From Polynucleobacter sp. MWH-P3-07-1 (GTDB taxonomy: Bacteria; Pseudomonadota; Gammaproteobacteria; Burkholderiales; Burkholderiaceae), in the NCBI RefSeq assembly GCF_018687555.1, contig NZ_CP061296.1:992001-1056000 (forward strand): a DNA stretch of 64,000 bases, read 5' to 3'. Shown one piece after another: positions 43,648 through 53,230 of this stretch (the stretch's first letter is position 1; each line of letters begins with the position of its first letter). The notes under the pieces were generated by a model. That model made no database searches, had not been told where the DNA came from, and worked only from the letters and a program-made list of their open reading frames with translations. Both the position numbers and the translations under genes were made by a program.

Positions 43648-44343
43648 ATGCGTCAAGTTATTCTCGATACTGAAACAACGGGATTAAACCCCGCTACCGG
43701 TGATCGCATTATTGAAATCGGCTGCGTTGAAATGATTGGTCGACGTTTAACAGATCGCACCTTTCATTACTACATTAATCCAGAGCGCGATATTGATGCA
43801 GGTGCTTTTGCAGTCCATGGTCTTTCAAGAGAGTTTCTCTCTGACAAGCCAGTCTTTGGCAATATCGTTGACCAATTGATTGAGTTTGTTGATGGCGCCG
43901 AGATCGTCATTCACAACGCTGCATTCGACTTGGGCTTTTTGGATAATGAATTTGCCCTCCTCAAAAGACCAGCATTTAGATCTTTAGCTGCCAAGATCAC
44001 CGATACCCTGCTCGATGCGCGGCAAATGTTTCCGGGTAAACGCAACTCGCTTGATGCTCTGTGTGAACGCTTTTCTATCAGCAATGAGCACCGCACTCTG
44101 CACGGCGCTTTATTGGATGCGCAATTACTTGCCGAGGTTTATCTAGCAATGACCCGGGGTCAAGAGGATCTGACGATTGATCTGATTGACTACACAGTCA
44201 ATAACGATGATGCAGGCCTACCCAAGGCCTTACCTACCAATCTCAAACTCATGACTGCCAGTGCAGATGAATGCAAGCAGCATGAGCAAATTTTGGCAGA
44301 CATCGCCAAGGCTAGCAAAAAAGATCCCGTCTGGAGCGCTTAA
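43648..44343 (+). CDS. dnaQ: DNA polymerase III epsilon subunit (3'-5' exonuclease)
   Basis: Proofreading subunit of the replicative polymerase. The 231-residue protein has ExoI ILDTETTGLNP, ExoII VIHNAAFDLGFLDNEF and ExoIII-epsilon HGALLDAQLLAEVY (catalytic Asp, Glu, Asp and His in DEDDh order), then the C-terminal tail that binds the alpha subunit. It starts one base after the RND permease stop, and its end overlaps the end of the next gene by 4 bp (convergent). Confidence 0.95.
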   Translation: MRQVILDTETTGLNPATGDRIIEIGCVEMIGRRLTDRTFHYYINPERDIDAGAFAVHGLSREFLSDKPVFGNIVDQLIEFVDGAEIVIHNAAFDLGFLDNEFALLKRPAFRSLAAKITDTLLDARQMFPGKRNSLDALCERFSISNEHRTLHGALLDAQLLAEVYLAMTRGQEDLTIDLIDYTVNNDDAGLPKALPTNLKLMTASADECKQHEQILADIAKASKKDPVWSA

Positions 44344-45431
44344 ATCGCTGCAGCGATTGCTTTACCTAAATCATCGGTCTTAGCAGTGCCACCCAAGTCT
44401 GGGGTCAGAGGTGAGTTCTTGGGTCCACCAGCAAGCACCTTCTCAATTGCAGTAAAGATTGCTTTACCAGCCTCAGGGTATCCGAGATGATCCAACATCA
44501 TAGAGCCACTCCAAATTTGCCCAATCGGGTTAGCAATCATCTTGCCGTAGATATCGGGTGCTGAACCATGCACAGGCTCAAACAAAGATGGGAATTTCCC
44601 TTCGGGATTAATGCTGCCCGATGGCGCAACGGCAATCGTGCCGGTGCAAGCAGGACCCAAATCAGACAAGATATCGCCGAAGAGATTGCTGGCAACGACA
44701 ACATCAAAACGGTCAGGGTTCATAACAAACTGTGCCGTCAAAATATCGATGTGGTACTTGTCGGTTTTAACATCAGCAAATTGTTTTGCCATGGCTTCAA
44801 CCCGCTCATCCCAATACGGCATGGTGATGGCAATGCCATTGGATTTGGTAGCTGAAGTTAAATGCTTTTTTGGACGACTCTGCGCCAAATCATATGCGTA
44901 CTTCAAAATACGATCTACACCGTAACGGGTAAATACAGATTCTTGCACTACAAATTCACGATCGGTATCGGGGAACATCTTGCCACCGACGCTCGAATAC
45001 TCACCTTCCGTGTTCTCGCGTACGACGAAGAAATCGATATCACCAGGCTTGCGATTTGCCAAAGGACATGGCACGCCAGGCAAAAGACGCACAGGACGCA
45101 AGTTCACGTATTGATCAAAACCTCTGCGAAACTGGATCAAACTTCCCCACAACGATACGTGGTCAGGAATGATATTTGGCATGCCAACTGCACCAAAGAA
45201 AATCGCATCGTATTGCATTAAGGTTTCAAACCAATTGTCAGGCATCATCTTGCCGTGCTTTTGGTAATAGTCACAGCTAGCAAAATCAAAATGATCAAAT
45301 TGCATGCCAATGCCGAATTTCTGGTTAGCCACCTCTAAGGCACGAACGCCTTCTGGCATCACTTCTTTACCAATACCGTCACCGGCAATCACAGCGATTT
45401 TAGGATTCTTGAAGATCTTTTTTGCGTTCAT
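44340..45431 (-). CDS. Tartrate dehydrogenase/decarboxylase family (isopropylmalate/isocitrate dehydrogenase superfamily)
   Basis: A 363-residue beta-decarboxylating dehydrogenase: IAVIAGDGIGKEVMPEGVRAL, WGSLIQFRRGFDQYVNLRPVR (arginines for the substrate carboxylates), FFVVRENTEGEYSSVGG, SATKSNGI, NLFGDILSDLGP and PVHGSAPDIYGK. The DVSLWGS-like and HFDFASCDYY wording resembles TtuC-type tartrate dehydrogenase/D-malate dehydrogenase rather than LeuB, but substrate choice in this group is hard to read from sequence. It runs convergent with dnaQ and follows the sprT gene on the same strand. Confidence 0.85.
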   Translation of the reverse strand: MNAKKIFKNPKIAVIAGDGIGKEVMPEGVRALEVANQKFGIGMQFDHFDFASCDYYQKHGKMMPDNWFETLMQYDAIFFGAVGMPNIIPDHVSLWGSLIQFRRGFDQYVNLRPVRLLPGVPCPLANRKPGDIDFFVVRENTEGEYSSVGGKMFPDTDREFVVQESVFTRYGVDRILKYAYDLAQSRPKKHLTSATKSNGIAITMPYWDERVEAMAKQFADVKTDKYHIDILTAQFVMNPDRFDVVVASNLFGDILSDLGPACTGTIAVAPSGSINPEGKFPSLFEPVHGSAPDIYGKMIANPIGQIWSGSMMLDHLGYPEAGKAIFTAIEKVLAGGPKNSPLTPDLGGTAKTDDLGKAIAAAI

Positions 45432-45482
45432 CAGTTTTGTCTATTAGTTAGTTATGTTGATTTATTTTACTAGCGATAAAGT

Positions 45483-46157
45483 TTAGCTAATCGCCCGGCG
45501 AATATCATCACCGCTGGTCTTGCTACCCCGCTCTACGCTCTCAGTATCGTGCTCGCTTGTATTTTCAATGGTTTCTGGCACGGCCTCTTGCATCCGAATA
45601 TTATCCTTTGGGCAGATCGGCGCACCATAGCTAGCCCAGCGCTTGAGTAAAGTGACTTCATAGCCACACTGGCTGCACTTTGCCTTACTGCGACTGGCGT
45701 TGCTTGGACGAGGGGGCGGGAACACAATCGCCTGATGAGGATAAGGGCCTAATTCTTGACTAATCATGGAGAGCTTGACCATCAACTCCTCAGTCGCATG
45801 CGCCATTCGAGCAGGACCCTCAAGCCCTACAGTTTGAGCAATGCCTTTGAAGTCCTCACCATGACCACTAAAACAGTCATCGACTGCGTGGCATAACTCA
45901 TGTACCAAGGTATCCAACAATTGCACTGGATCATCTAATTTAGGAGAGATGAAAATCTCATTGACGCCACCACCCGATCGCTCGCGAGGCCAGCACTGGC
46001 CCAAGGTCGTGCGAGGACTACTCGAGGCCGGAAAACCACAAGAGACTCTCACGGGTGGAATTGCATAACCCGCTTTAGAAAATACCGGCTCTAAATGCCT
46101 TACTGCATCTTGGAGCCAAGATTCGCGCACAGCATGCTGCTTTACTTCTGATGTCAT
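45483..46157 (-). CDS. SprT-like zinc metalloprotease-fold protein
   Basis: The 224-residue protein has the SprT zinc motif LVHELCHAVDDCFSGHGEDF and a C-terminal zinc-ribbon-like pair (CSQCGYEV, CPKD), then a charged Glu/Ser tail. The upstream part VRVSCGFPASSS and GGGVNEIFISPKLDDP fits the bacterial SprT-like family. Relatives include the DNA-protein crosslink protease SPRTN, but bacterial function is not settled. It begins 2 bp after the OYE stop codon, so the two form an operon. Confidence 0.8.
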   Translation of the reverse strand: MTSEVKQHAVRESWLQDAVRHLEPVFSKAGYAIPPVRVSCGFPASSSPRTTLGQCWPRERSGGGVNEIFISPKLDDPVQLLDTLVHELCHAVDDCFSGHGEDFKGIAQTVGLEGPARMAHATEELMVKLSMISQELGPYPHQAIVFPPPRPSNASRSKAKCSQCGYEVTLLKRWASYGAPICPKDNIRMQEAVPETIENTSEHDTESVERGSKTSGDDIRRAIS

Positions 46158-46159
46158 GT

Positions 46160-47281
46160 TTAGCGCTGCCCTACTTTAACGCCACCAAAGATAGCTTGGG
46201 CTTCGCGTGGCAAGCAACGCCAATAACGCTCATTCGCAGGAACCGTAGCGCCCAGGGCGGCGGCAGCTTCCCAAGCCCAACGTGGCTTGTAGAGAAATGC
46301 TCTAGCCAAAGCAATCAGATCTGCATCACCATCTTGCAGAATTTCTTCAGCTTGATGTGGATCAGTAATTAAACCAACCGCCATCGTTGGCAGGCCGGAT
46401 TTCTCTTTAACAATCTTTGAAAACGGTATTTGATACTTGGGTCCAATCGCAATCTTTTGCAATGGAGAAATTCCTCCGGAAGAGATGTGAACGTAGTCGC
46501 AACCAATCGCTTTGAGTTGCACCGCAAATTCTGCAGTCTCTTCTGGTGTCCAACCACCCTCGACCCAATCATGCGCAGAGATCCGAATGCCTAATACACC
46601 TGAGTAGGCAGCTCTGACTGCTTTGAATAGCTCCAAAGGAAAACGAATGCGATTCTCAAACGAGCCGCCGTATTCATCTTTACGCTGATTGGAGATAGGC
46701 GATAAAAATTGGTGGAGCAAGTAGCCATGTGCGCCATGCAATTCAATACCTTCAACACCAATACGAGCGGCTCTTTCTGCTGCCGTTACAAATGCGGCAA
46801 TCATCTTGTTGAGCTCATGTTTAGTAAGCTCATGGGGCAAACGCTCCCCCTCAAGCTGGGGAATGGCTGATGGCGCTTCGGTTTCCCAGCCGCCCTGATC
46901 TACTGCCAAGAGTTGGCCACCATCCCATGGTGTTGCACTAGAGGCTTTGCGGCCAGCGTGTGCTAGCTGAATAAATACGGGAGTAGCAGGAGCCAACTTA
47001 CGGGCTCGACTTAGTTTGTCTTTTAGAGCTGCTTCGGTGCGGTCATCCCACAAACCTAAACAGGCTGGTGTAATTCGCCCCTCTGGAGTGACTCCAGTAG
47101 CCTCAATAATGAATAGACCTGCGCCGCTATTTAAGAGGTTGCCCCAATGCATTAAATGCCAGTCTGTTGCCTCACCATTCACTGCAGAGTACTGGCACAT
47201 GGGTGCAACGACGATGCGATTGGCGAGGCTTACAGGGCCTTTTGGTGAGGGTAAGGAATAACTAGAAAAAAGCAGGCTCAT
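46160..47281 (-). CDS. NADH:flavin oxidoreductase, Old Yellow Enzyme family
   Basis: An FMN-dependent ene-reductase like YqjM or XenA. It has ANRIVVAPMCQYSAVNGEATDWH (active-site Cys in the YqjM manner), FIQLAHAGRKAS, ELHGAHGYLLHQFLSPISN with the His pair, DEYGGSFENRIRFPLE, and the C-terminal FMN phosphate region VGLITDPHQAEEIL...LARAFL. The ATG at 47281 (MSLLFSSYSLP) has AAAGG 6 nt upstream and is preferred over a start 6 codons earlier. Physiological substrate unknown; relatives reduce electrophilic alkenes and nitro compounds. Confidence 0.92.
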   Translation of the reverse strand: MSLLFSSYSLPSPKGPVSLANRIVVAPMCQYSAVNGEATDWHLMHWGNLLNSGAGLFIIEATGVTPEGRITPACLGLWDDRTEAALKDKLSRARKLAPATPVFIQLAHAGRKASSATPWDGGQLLAVDQGGWETEAPSAIPQLEGERLPHELTKHELNKMIAAFVTAAERAARIGVEGIELHGAHGYLLHQFLSPISNQRKDEYGGSFENRIRFPLELFKAVRAAYSGVLGIRISAHDWVEGGWTPEETAEFAVQLKAIGCDYVHISSGGISPLQKIAIGPKYQIPFSKIVKEKSGLPTMAVGLITDPHQAEEILQDGDADLIALARAFLYKPRWAWEAAAALGATVPANERYWRCLPREAQAIFGGVKVGQR

Positions 47282-47370
47282 AGGTACCTTTAAGGGCAAA
47301 AATGCGGTTATCAGACTAAAAACAGCGAAAGCGATAGAATACCTAAAACAAGAATAGGAGACCCTCTTTC

Positions 47371-47439
47371 GTGGCCCTCACGATCCTGGAAACCTTCTTT
47401 TTGCCGACAAACCCTAGGATCAAAAAATACACATTATGA
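47371..47439 (+). CDS. Candidate 22-residue leader peptide coupled to mmsA
   Basis: A GTG-started frame of 22 codons has AGGAG 10 nt upstream, and its TGA overlaps the mmsA ATG as ATGA. mmsA itself has no ribosome site (its upstream bases are AT-rich), so translation through this small frame could load ribosomes onto mmsA. The peptide ([22 protein letters not shown] in effect) resembles nothing known to me. Confidence 0.45.
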   Translation: MALTILETFFLPTNPRIKKYTL

Positions 47440-48959
47440 AGAATGCACCCCAAGCCTTTGAATCTAAAGAAGATGTTGGACACTTCCTTGGTGGCACAGT
47501 AGTAAGCCCTAAAGATAGTCGCTTTGCCGACGTCTACAACCCCTCTACCGGCTCAGTAGCCCGTCGGGTTGCCTTGGCCAGCCGCAAGGACGTAGATCAG
47601 GCCGTAGCGGTTGCAGAGACCGCATTTCAGACCTGGAGCCAGACCTCGCCATTGCGCCGGGCTCGCATCATGTTTAAGTATCTCGAGCTCCTCAATGCTC
47701 ACCGCGATGAGTTGGCTGCCATGATTACTGCCGAGCATGGGAAAGTATTTACCGATGCCCAAGGTGAGGTGACCCGCGGTATTGAAATCGTAGAATTTGC
47801 TACAGGTATTCCTGAGCTGCTCAAGGGTGATTACACCGAACAAGTTTCGACTGGTATTGATAACTGGGTGATGCGCCAACCTTTGGGTGTTGTAGCCGGC
47901 ATTACGCCTTTTAACTTCCCCGTCATGGTTCCCATGTGGATGTTCCCAGTCGCGATCGCCTGTGGCAACACCTTTATCCTCAAGCCCAGCCCAACCGACC
48001 CTTCCCCTGCCTTATTGATGGCTAAGCTTCTCAAAGAAGCAGGTTTGCCTGATGGGGTATTTAATGTGGTGCAAGGCGACAAAGAAGCCGTTGATGCTTT
48101 GATTGAGAACCCAGACGTTAAGGCAGTCAGCTTCGTCGGTTCAACCCCGATTGCTAATTACATTTATGAGCGCTGTGCACATTTTGGCAAACGCTCACAA
48201 GCATTGGGTGGCGCCAAGAATCACATGGTGATCATGCCGGATGCCGACATGGACAAAGCAATTGACGCCCTCATTGGTGCGGCCTATGGTTCTGCTGGTG
48301 AACGCTGCATGGCGATCTCGGTAGCAGTCTTGGTTGGCACTGCTGCTGACAAGATCATGCCTAAGCTGATTGAGCGTACCAAAACCCTGAAGGTTAAGAA
48401 TGGTATCGAGCTGGACGCTGAAATGGGTCCAATCGTTACTAAAGCAGCGCTCGACAGAATTACTGGCTACATCGAGAGTGGCGTTGCCTCTGGCGCTAAA
48501 TTATTGGTGGACGGTCGCGGTCTCAAAGTCCCAGGCCATGAGAATGGCTTCTTCATTGGTGGCACTTTATTTGATAACGTGACGCCCGATATGAAGATTT
48601 ATCTCGAGGAGATCTTTGGGCCAGTTCTCTCATGCTTACGCGTAGCGAACTTTACCGATGCCTTGAACTTAGTCAACTCCTGCGAATACGGTAACGGCGT
48701 AGCCTGCTTCACCAGTGACGGCAATATCGCGCGTGAGTTTGCCCGCCGCGTTCAAGTGGGCATGGTAGGCATCAATGTACCTATTCCTGTGCCGATGGCA
48801 TGGCATGGCTTTGGTGGTTGGAAAAAATCCCTCTTTGGGGATATGCATGCCTACGGTAAAGAAGGTGTTCGCTTCTATACCAAGCAAAAGAGCGTGATGC
48901 AGCGCTGGCCTGAAAGTATCGACAAAGGTGCAGAGTTTGTGATGCCGACTTCCAAATAA
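47436..48959 (+). CDS. mmsA: Methylmalonate-semialdehyde dehydrogenase (CoA-acylating)
   Basis: Oxidises methylmalonate or malonate semialdehyde to propionyl- or acetyl-CoA in valine, inositol and beta-alanine breakdown. The 507-residue aldehyde dehydrogenase has [36 protein letters not shown] (typical of MmsA), [15 protein letters not shown], the catalytic Cys in [11 protein letters not shown], no general-base Glu in the usual place (as in MmsA), and [13 protein letters not shown]. Its product propionyl-CoA is the same as that of PrpE in this window. It is divergent from the OYE gene and ends at a strong terminator. Confidence 0.93.
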   Translation: MKNAPQAFESKEDVGHFLGGTVVSPKDSRFADVYNPSTGSVARRVALASRKDVDQAVAVAETAFQTWSQTSPLRRARIMFKYLELLNAHRDELAAMITAEHGKVFTDAQGEVTRGIEIVEFATGIPELLKGDYTEQVSTGIDNWVMRQPLGVVAGITPFNFPVMVPMWMFPVAIACGNTFILKPSPTDPSPALLMAKLLKEAGLPDGVFNVVQGDKEAVDALIENPDVKAVSFVGSTPIANYIYERCAHFGKRSQALGGAKNHMVIMPDADMDKAIDALIGAAYGSAGERCMAISVAVLVGTAADKIMPKLIERTKTLKVKNGIELDAEMGPIVTKAALDRITGYIESGVASGAKLLVDGRGLKVPGHENGFFIGGTLFDNVTPDMKIYLEEIFGPVLSCLRVANFTDALNLVNSCEYGNGVACFTSDGNIAREFARRVQVGMVGINVPIPVPMAWHGFGGWKKSLFGDMHAYGKEGVRFYTKQKSVMQRWPESIDKGAEFVMPTSK

Positions 48960-48981
48960 GTCGGTCAATACGGTAGTAATC

Positions 48982-49012
48982 AAAATAGCGATCTTCGGAT
49001 CGCTATTTTTTT
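48982..49012 (+). terminator. Bidirectional intrinsic terminator after mmsA
   Basis: A 12-bp perfect stem (AAAATAGCGATC/GATCGCTATTTT) closes on a TTCG tetraloop and is followed by T on the plus strand. The A/T ends of the stem also supply T after it on the minus strand, so it can serve the convergent DUF1178 gene. Confidence 0.92.
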
Positions 49013-49036
49013 ATCCTCAATAAGAGTGCATCCGAT

Positions 49037-49540
49037 CTATTGCAAGGTATCTTTGAATGCAGGTAACAATGGCATCGCCATTACCTCGATACCCTCATCT
49101 CGCAAAGCTTCGGCTTCATCCAAGGTGGTTTGACCACGGATGCTCCGCTCAGGTGATTCTTTATAGTGAATTTTTCTCGCTTCTTCTGCAAATGCAGAGC
49201 CTACATCCTCAGAGCGCCCCATCAGCTCACGCATACCTTTCAGAAAAGCAGCTTGAACTTGAGCTTCCAGTTGAGAGTGGTCGCTACCAGCTAAAGCAAC
49301 GACATCACCACTAGGGCTAGCTTGCTGAATTGAAGTCTGAGCCGTATTGGCTAACTCCATGCTCTGGCTTGAGCTTGATTTTGCAATGTGTGGAGCGGAT
49401 GGCATCCGAGTAATCTCGGTGCTATCGCACAGAGGGCACGCCAAGATACCTTTTGCTTGTTGGGAGAGACAATCTTCTTCAGATGCAAACCAACCCTCGA
49501 AGCGATGATCTAAGGGGCAGGATAAATTGTAGACTTTCAT
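49037..49540 (-). CDS. DUF1178 family protein
   Basis: The 167-residue protein begins MKVYNLSCPLDHRFEGWFAS and has a CPLC pair (ACPLCDSTEITRMPSAPHIAK), the DUF1178 signature with a likely zinc ribbon made with the first Cys. The C-terminal half contains FLKGMRELMGRSEDVGSAFAEEARKIHYKESPERSIRGQTT, also typical. Function unknown. It lies downstream of the Nudix gene and the nuo operon on the same strand. Confidence 0.85.
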   Translation of the reverse strand: MKVYNLSCPLDHRFEGWFASEEDCLSQQAKGILACPLCDSTEITRMPSAPHIAKSSSSQSMELANTAQTSIQQASPSGDVVALAGSDHSQLEAQVQAAFLKGMRELMGRSEDVGSAFAEEARKIHYKESPERSIRGQTTLDEAEALRDEGIEVMAMPLLPAFKDTLQ

Positions 49541-49608
49541 AAAACCTAAATGGGGGCAAATATGCCAAATTCAATAGCCCCTATTTTATCGGGTTTATGC
49601 AGGGCTAG

Positions 49609-50211
49609 CTAAGAACCCAGGGCGCTGGGTTTAACGAGATTGCGGCGATAGCGATCTAACCAATAAATCGCAATAGTGGTTTTGACGTCGGTAATGACAC
49701 CCTGCTCTACCCAGGCCAAGATTTCATCCAAAGGCGCGGCGAAGACATCCAGAAACTCTTCTTCATCTAAGCGGCTCTTACCAGCTTGCAAGCCTTCCGC
49801 TAAATAGATATCGATAAACTCAGTGGAATAGGAAATCACGGGATGAATTCGGCGGATATAGCTCCACCTACTTGCCGAGTAACCTGTTTCTTCTTCAAGC
49901 TCTCTTTGCGCACAAACTAAAGGATCTTCATTGGGATCCAATTTACCCGCAGGAATTTCCATGCAGACTTTGGCTATTGGGTAACGATACTGGCGCTCCA
50001 GAAGAATTCGGCCATCATCGAGTATTGCCAAAATGGCAACCGCACCAGGATGTGTCAAATACTCGCGGACCGCTTCTTGGCCATCGGGCAAGCTAACCCG
50101 ATCGCGCTTCATATTTAAGAAAATGCCGCCGTAGATATCTTCTCCCGAGATTCTTTCCTCACGAAGATGCTGATCCCCTGGGGGTAAGTCGTGAAGGGAT
50201 TTTTCGGCCAT
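49609..50211 (-). CDS. Nudix hydrolase, ADP-ribose pyrophosphatase type
   Basis: The Nudix box GKLDPNEDPLVCAQRELEEETGY fits G-x5-E-x7-R-E-x2-E-E-x-G. Preceding LLERQYRYPIAKVCMEIPAG and the following VISYSTEFIDIYLAEGL are typical of the NudF/ADP-ribose pyrophosphatase group, which clears ADP-ribose and similar NAD breakdown products. At 200 residues the length is normal. It begins 18 bp after nuoN, so it is likely transcribed with the complex I genes. Confidence 0.88.
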   Translation of the reverse strand: MAEKSLHDLPPGDQHLREERISGEDIYGGIFLNMKRDRVSLPDGQEAVREYLTHPGAVAILAILDDGRILLERQYRYPIAKVCMEIPAGKLDPNEDPLVCAQRELEEETGYSASRWSYIRRIHPVISYSTEFIDIYLAEGLQAGKSRLDEEEFLDVFAAPLDEILAWVEQGVITDVKTTIAIYWLDRYRRNLVKPSALGS

Positions 50212-50229
50212 GGCTGGACCTTAGGGAGC

Positions 50230-51729
50230 TTAAGAGCCCAGCAAGGTACGACGCATTGCGTCGAGGCAAGTCGCCATCAGGCCACCAGGGAAAATTCCCA
50301 AGACCAGCACCAGAATGCAATTGAGACTCAAGAGTCCTTTAGCAAAGGTGGATCCCGATATGGTGGTCTCATGCAAGGGCTCATCAAAGTACATGACCTT
50401 CACCACTCGCAAGTAGTAGAAAGCACCGATCAAAGAAGCAATCACCGCGATGATTGCGATGAAAGTATGTTGAGCATCTACCAAAGCCTCAAGGACCGAC
50501 AGCTTTGCGGCAAAGCCGACTGTTGGCGGAATACCGGCCAAGGAGAACATCATGACCAAACCAATAAAGGCAAACCAAGGGTGCTTCTTGTTGAGACCTT
50601 TTAAGCCATCTAAGGTTTCGCAGTCGTAACCCTTACGTGACAGTAGCATTAATAAACCGAAGCTACCTAGCGTAGTTAAGACATAGGTAATAACATAGTA
50701 TGTCGATGCACTAAATGCGTGGTCATCAAATACAGAAAGCATACCGAGCATCACAAAGCCCATTTGCGCAATAGCTGAGTAGGCTAACATCCGCTTCACA
50801 TTGGTTTGGGCAATCGCCGTAACGTTACCAACCACCAGCGACAGAATAGATAAGAGCACTAGCATAGGCTGCCAGTCACCCAAAAGTGGCAACAAGGTAT
50901 TCACTAGCAAGCGGAATAACAATCCAAAAGCAGCAATCTTCGGCGCAGCGGCAATCATTAAGGTCACCGCAGTTGGCGCACCTTGATACACATCCGGCAC
51001 CCACATGTGGAATGGCACTACACCCAACTTAAAGGCCAAGCCAGCAACAATAAATACCAAGCCAAATGCCATCACCAAATGATTTACACGGGGATCAGCC
51101 ACTGTTCTGAAGATCTCAATCAGATCGAGTGAGCCAGTTACTCCATAGAGCATCGACATGCCGTAGAGCAAGAAACCGGAGGCCAAGGCCCCCAAAATGA
51201 AATACTTAATGGCAGCTTCAACACTCTTCTCACTGTTATGACGCATCGCTACCAAGGCATAGGTAGGGAGAGCCATCAACTCAAGACCCAGGTAAAGGGT
51301 CAGTAGATTTGAACCAGAAACTAAAACCAATTGACCTAACAAAGCCAATAAGCTCAAAACAATAAAGTCAGGCCGGAATAGACCGCGATCCATCAGGTAT
51401 TGCTTAGAGTAGATCAAGCTGACGAGTACAGCTCCGCAAGAGCAGGCTTTTAAGAGATTAGAGAATGGGTCAGACTGAAATAAGCCATTCATCGCCACAA
51501 GTGACACATCGCCAATGCGGCTAGCAAAGGCAATGACTAAGTAAGCCAGCAAAATAATCGTGAAGAAATAAACAAATCCAACCCCGCGTGGGGTGTGGAA
51601 GATATCTTGCTCTACTCCAGCCTGGGCGGGCTGACGCTCTCGAACATAAACACTGGCAACGAGAAGAGCACAGGTCACTACGAGTAGTACGAGTTCAGGC
51701 AGGATGGCGAAAAGGTCAAAGGCTTGCAT
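50230..51729 (-). CDS. nuoN: NADH-quinone oxidoreductase subunit N
   Basis: Antiporter-like proton-pumping membrane subunit of complex I, 499 residues, about 14 helices. Conserved pieces include [40 protein letters not shown] with the key Lys, [20 protein letters not shown] and [19 protein letters not shown]. It is the last nuo gene, 10 bp after nuoM. Confidence 0.96.
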   Translation of the reverse strand: MQAFDLFAILPELVLLVVTCALLVASVYVRERQPAQAGVEQDIFHTPRGVGFVYFFTIILLAYLVIAFASRIGDVSLVAMNGLFQSDPFSNLLKACSCGAVLVSLIYSKQYLMDRGLFRPDFIVLSLLALLGQLVLVSGSNLLTLYLGLELMALPTYALVAMRHNSEKSVEAAIKYFILGALASGFLLYGMSMLYGVTGSLDLIEIFRTVADPRVNHLVMAFGLVFIVAGLAFKLGVVPFHMWVPDVYQGAPTAVTLMIAAAPKIAAFGLLFRLLVNTLLPLLGDWQPMLVLLSILSLVVGNVTAIAQTNVKRMLAYSAIAQMGFVMLGMLSVFDDHAFSASTYYVITYVLTTLGSFGLLMLLSRKGYDCETLDGLKGLNKKHPWFAFIGLVMMFSLAGIPPTVGFAAKLSVLEALVDAQHTFIAIIAVIASLIGAFYYLRVVKVMYFDEPLHETTISGSTFAKGLLSLNCILVLVLGIFPGGLMATCLDAMRRTLLGS

Positions 51730-51739
51730 GTGCTTTTAC

Positions 51740-53206
51740 TCAGATTTTGCTAACAGCAACATGCTGCAGCAGATTAATCACAGCGGGATGAATGATGTCG
51801 GTAAACGGCTTGGGATAGACGCCCATACCCAGTACACAGATTGTTAATACAGCCATCATGAAATATTCACGGCCGTTGAGATCTTTAAGATCCTCAACGT
51901 GCTTGTTGTGGATTGCGCCGAAGAACACCCGCTTAACCATCCAAAGAGAATACGCTGCACCCAGAATCAAAGCGGTGGCTGCCAAAATACCAATCAAGAA
52001 GTCGTAATCGACCGCCGCCAGAATCACCATGAACTCACCCACGAAACCAGAAGTCGCTGGCAAGCCGCAATTGGCCATTGCCATCAACACAGCGAATGCA
52101 GTAAAGGCTGGCATCTTGTGCACTACGCCGCCGTAATCCGCGATCTGACGGGTATGCATGCGGTCATACAAGACACCAATGGAGAGGAACATTGCGCCGG
52201 ATACGAAACCGTGCGAGATCATTTGAACAATACCGCCCTCTACGCCCAGGGGGCTGAAGAGGAAAAAGCCCAGAGTAACAAAGCCCATGTGTGCCACTGA
52301 TGAATACGCCACCAGTTTTTTCATATCCTTTTGAACCAGGGCCACGGTACCAACATAGATCACTGCCACCAAAGACAGGAAGATCACAAAGGGGCCAAGA
52401 TACTGACTGGCATCTGGGGCAATGGGTAATGAGAAACGTAAGAAGCCATAAGCACCCAGCTTCAACATGATGGCCGCCAAGACTACGGAACCGCCGGTAG
52501 GAGCCTCAACGTGTACATCAGGCAACCAGGTATGCAATGGCCACATTGGCACTTTCACAGCAAAAGCCATGAAGAAGGCAAAGAAAATCAAAACTTGCTC
52601 AACAATATCCAATGGCGCTTTTTGCCAAGTCAAAATATCAAAGGTGTTGGTTGCGTTGTACAGGTACAGCATCGCGATCAAGGTCAATAAAGAGCCCAGC
52701 AAGGTGTACAGGAAGAACTTGAACGCGGCGTAGATTCGGTTTTGACCACCCCACACACCAATAATGATGTACATCGGAATCAGGGTGGCTTCAAAGAACA
52801 CATAGAAAAGTAAAGCATCCAGTGCAGCAAAAACCCCGATCATTAATCCAGAGAGGATCAGGAATGATGCCATGTACTGCGAGACCTTCTTATCAATCAC
52901 TTCCCAAGCAGCAATCACCACAAAGATATTAATGAAAGCAGTCAGAACAATGAACCAAACGGAAATGCCATCAACTCCTAAGTGGTAGTTAATGTCATAA
53001 CGGGGAATCCAAGAAACATTCTCAACAAACTGCATGCCTGCATTGGCAATATCAAATTGCAAAATTAGCGGCAGAGTTGCAATAAAACCAATGATGGACC
53101 CGATCAAGGCAAGCCAACGCACACCAGCGCTGGGATGCTCAGACCCATAGAACAAAATAATGAGTCCAAAGAAAATCGGGATCCAGATGGCGAATGAGAG
53201 AATCAT
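51740..53206 (-). CDS. nuoM: NADH-quinone oxidoreductase subunit M
   Basis: Second antiporter-like subunit of complex I, 488 residues. It shows NYHLGVDGISVWFIVLTAF, the essential Glu region FFEATLIPMYIIIGVWG, AFKFFLYTLLGSLLTLIAM, VKVPMWPLHTWLPDVHVEAP and DMKKLVAYSSVAHMGFVTLG. It lies between nuoL and nuoN in the standard order. Confidence 0.97.
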   Translation of the reverse strand: MILSFAIWIPIFFGLIILFYGSEHPSAGVRWLALIGSIIGFIATLPLILQFDIANAGMQFVENVSWIPRYDINYHLGVDGISVWFIVLTAFINIFVVIAAWEVIDKKVSQYMASFLILSGLMIGVFAALDALLFYVFFEATLIPMYIIIGVWGGQNRIYAAFKFFLYTLLGSLLTLIAMLYLYNATNTFDILTWQKAPLDIVEQVLIFFAFFMAFAVKVPMWPLHTWLPDVHVEAPTGGSVVLAAIMLKLGAYGFLRFSLPIAPDASQYLGPFVIFLSLVAVIYVGTVALVQKDMKKLVAYSSVAHMGFVTLGFFLFSPLGVEGGIVQMISHGFVSGAMFLSIGVLYDRMHTRQIADYGGVVHKMPAFTAFAVLMAMANCGLPATSGFVGEFMVILAAVDYDFLIGILAATALILGAAYSLWMVKRVFFGAIHNKHVEDLKDLNGREYFMMAVLTICVLGMGVYPKPFTDIIHPAVINLLQHVAVSKI

Positions 53207-53230
53207 GATGGCTACTTAAGTAACAAAGGC

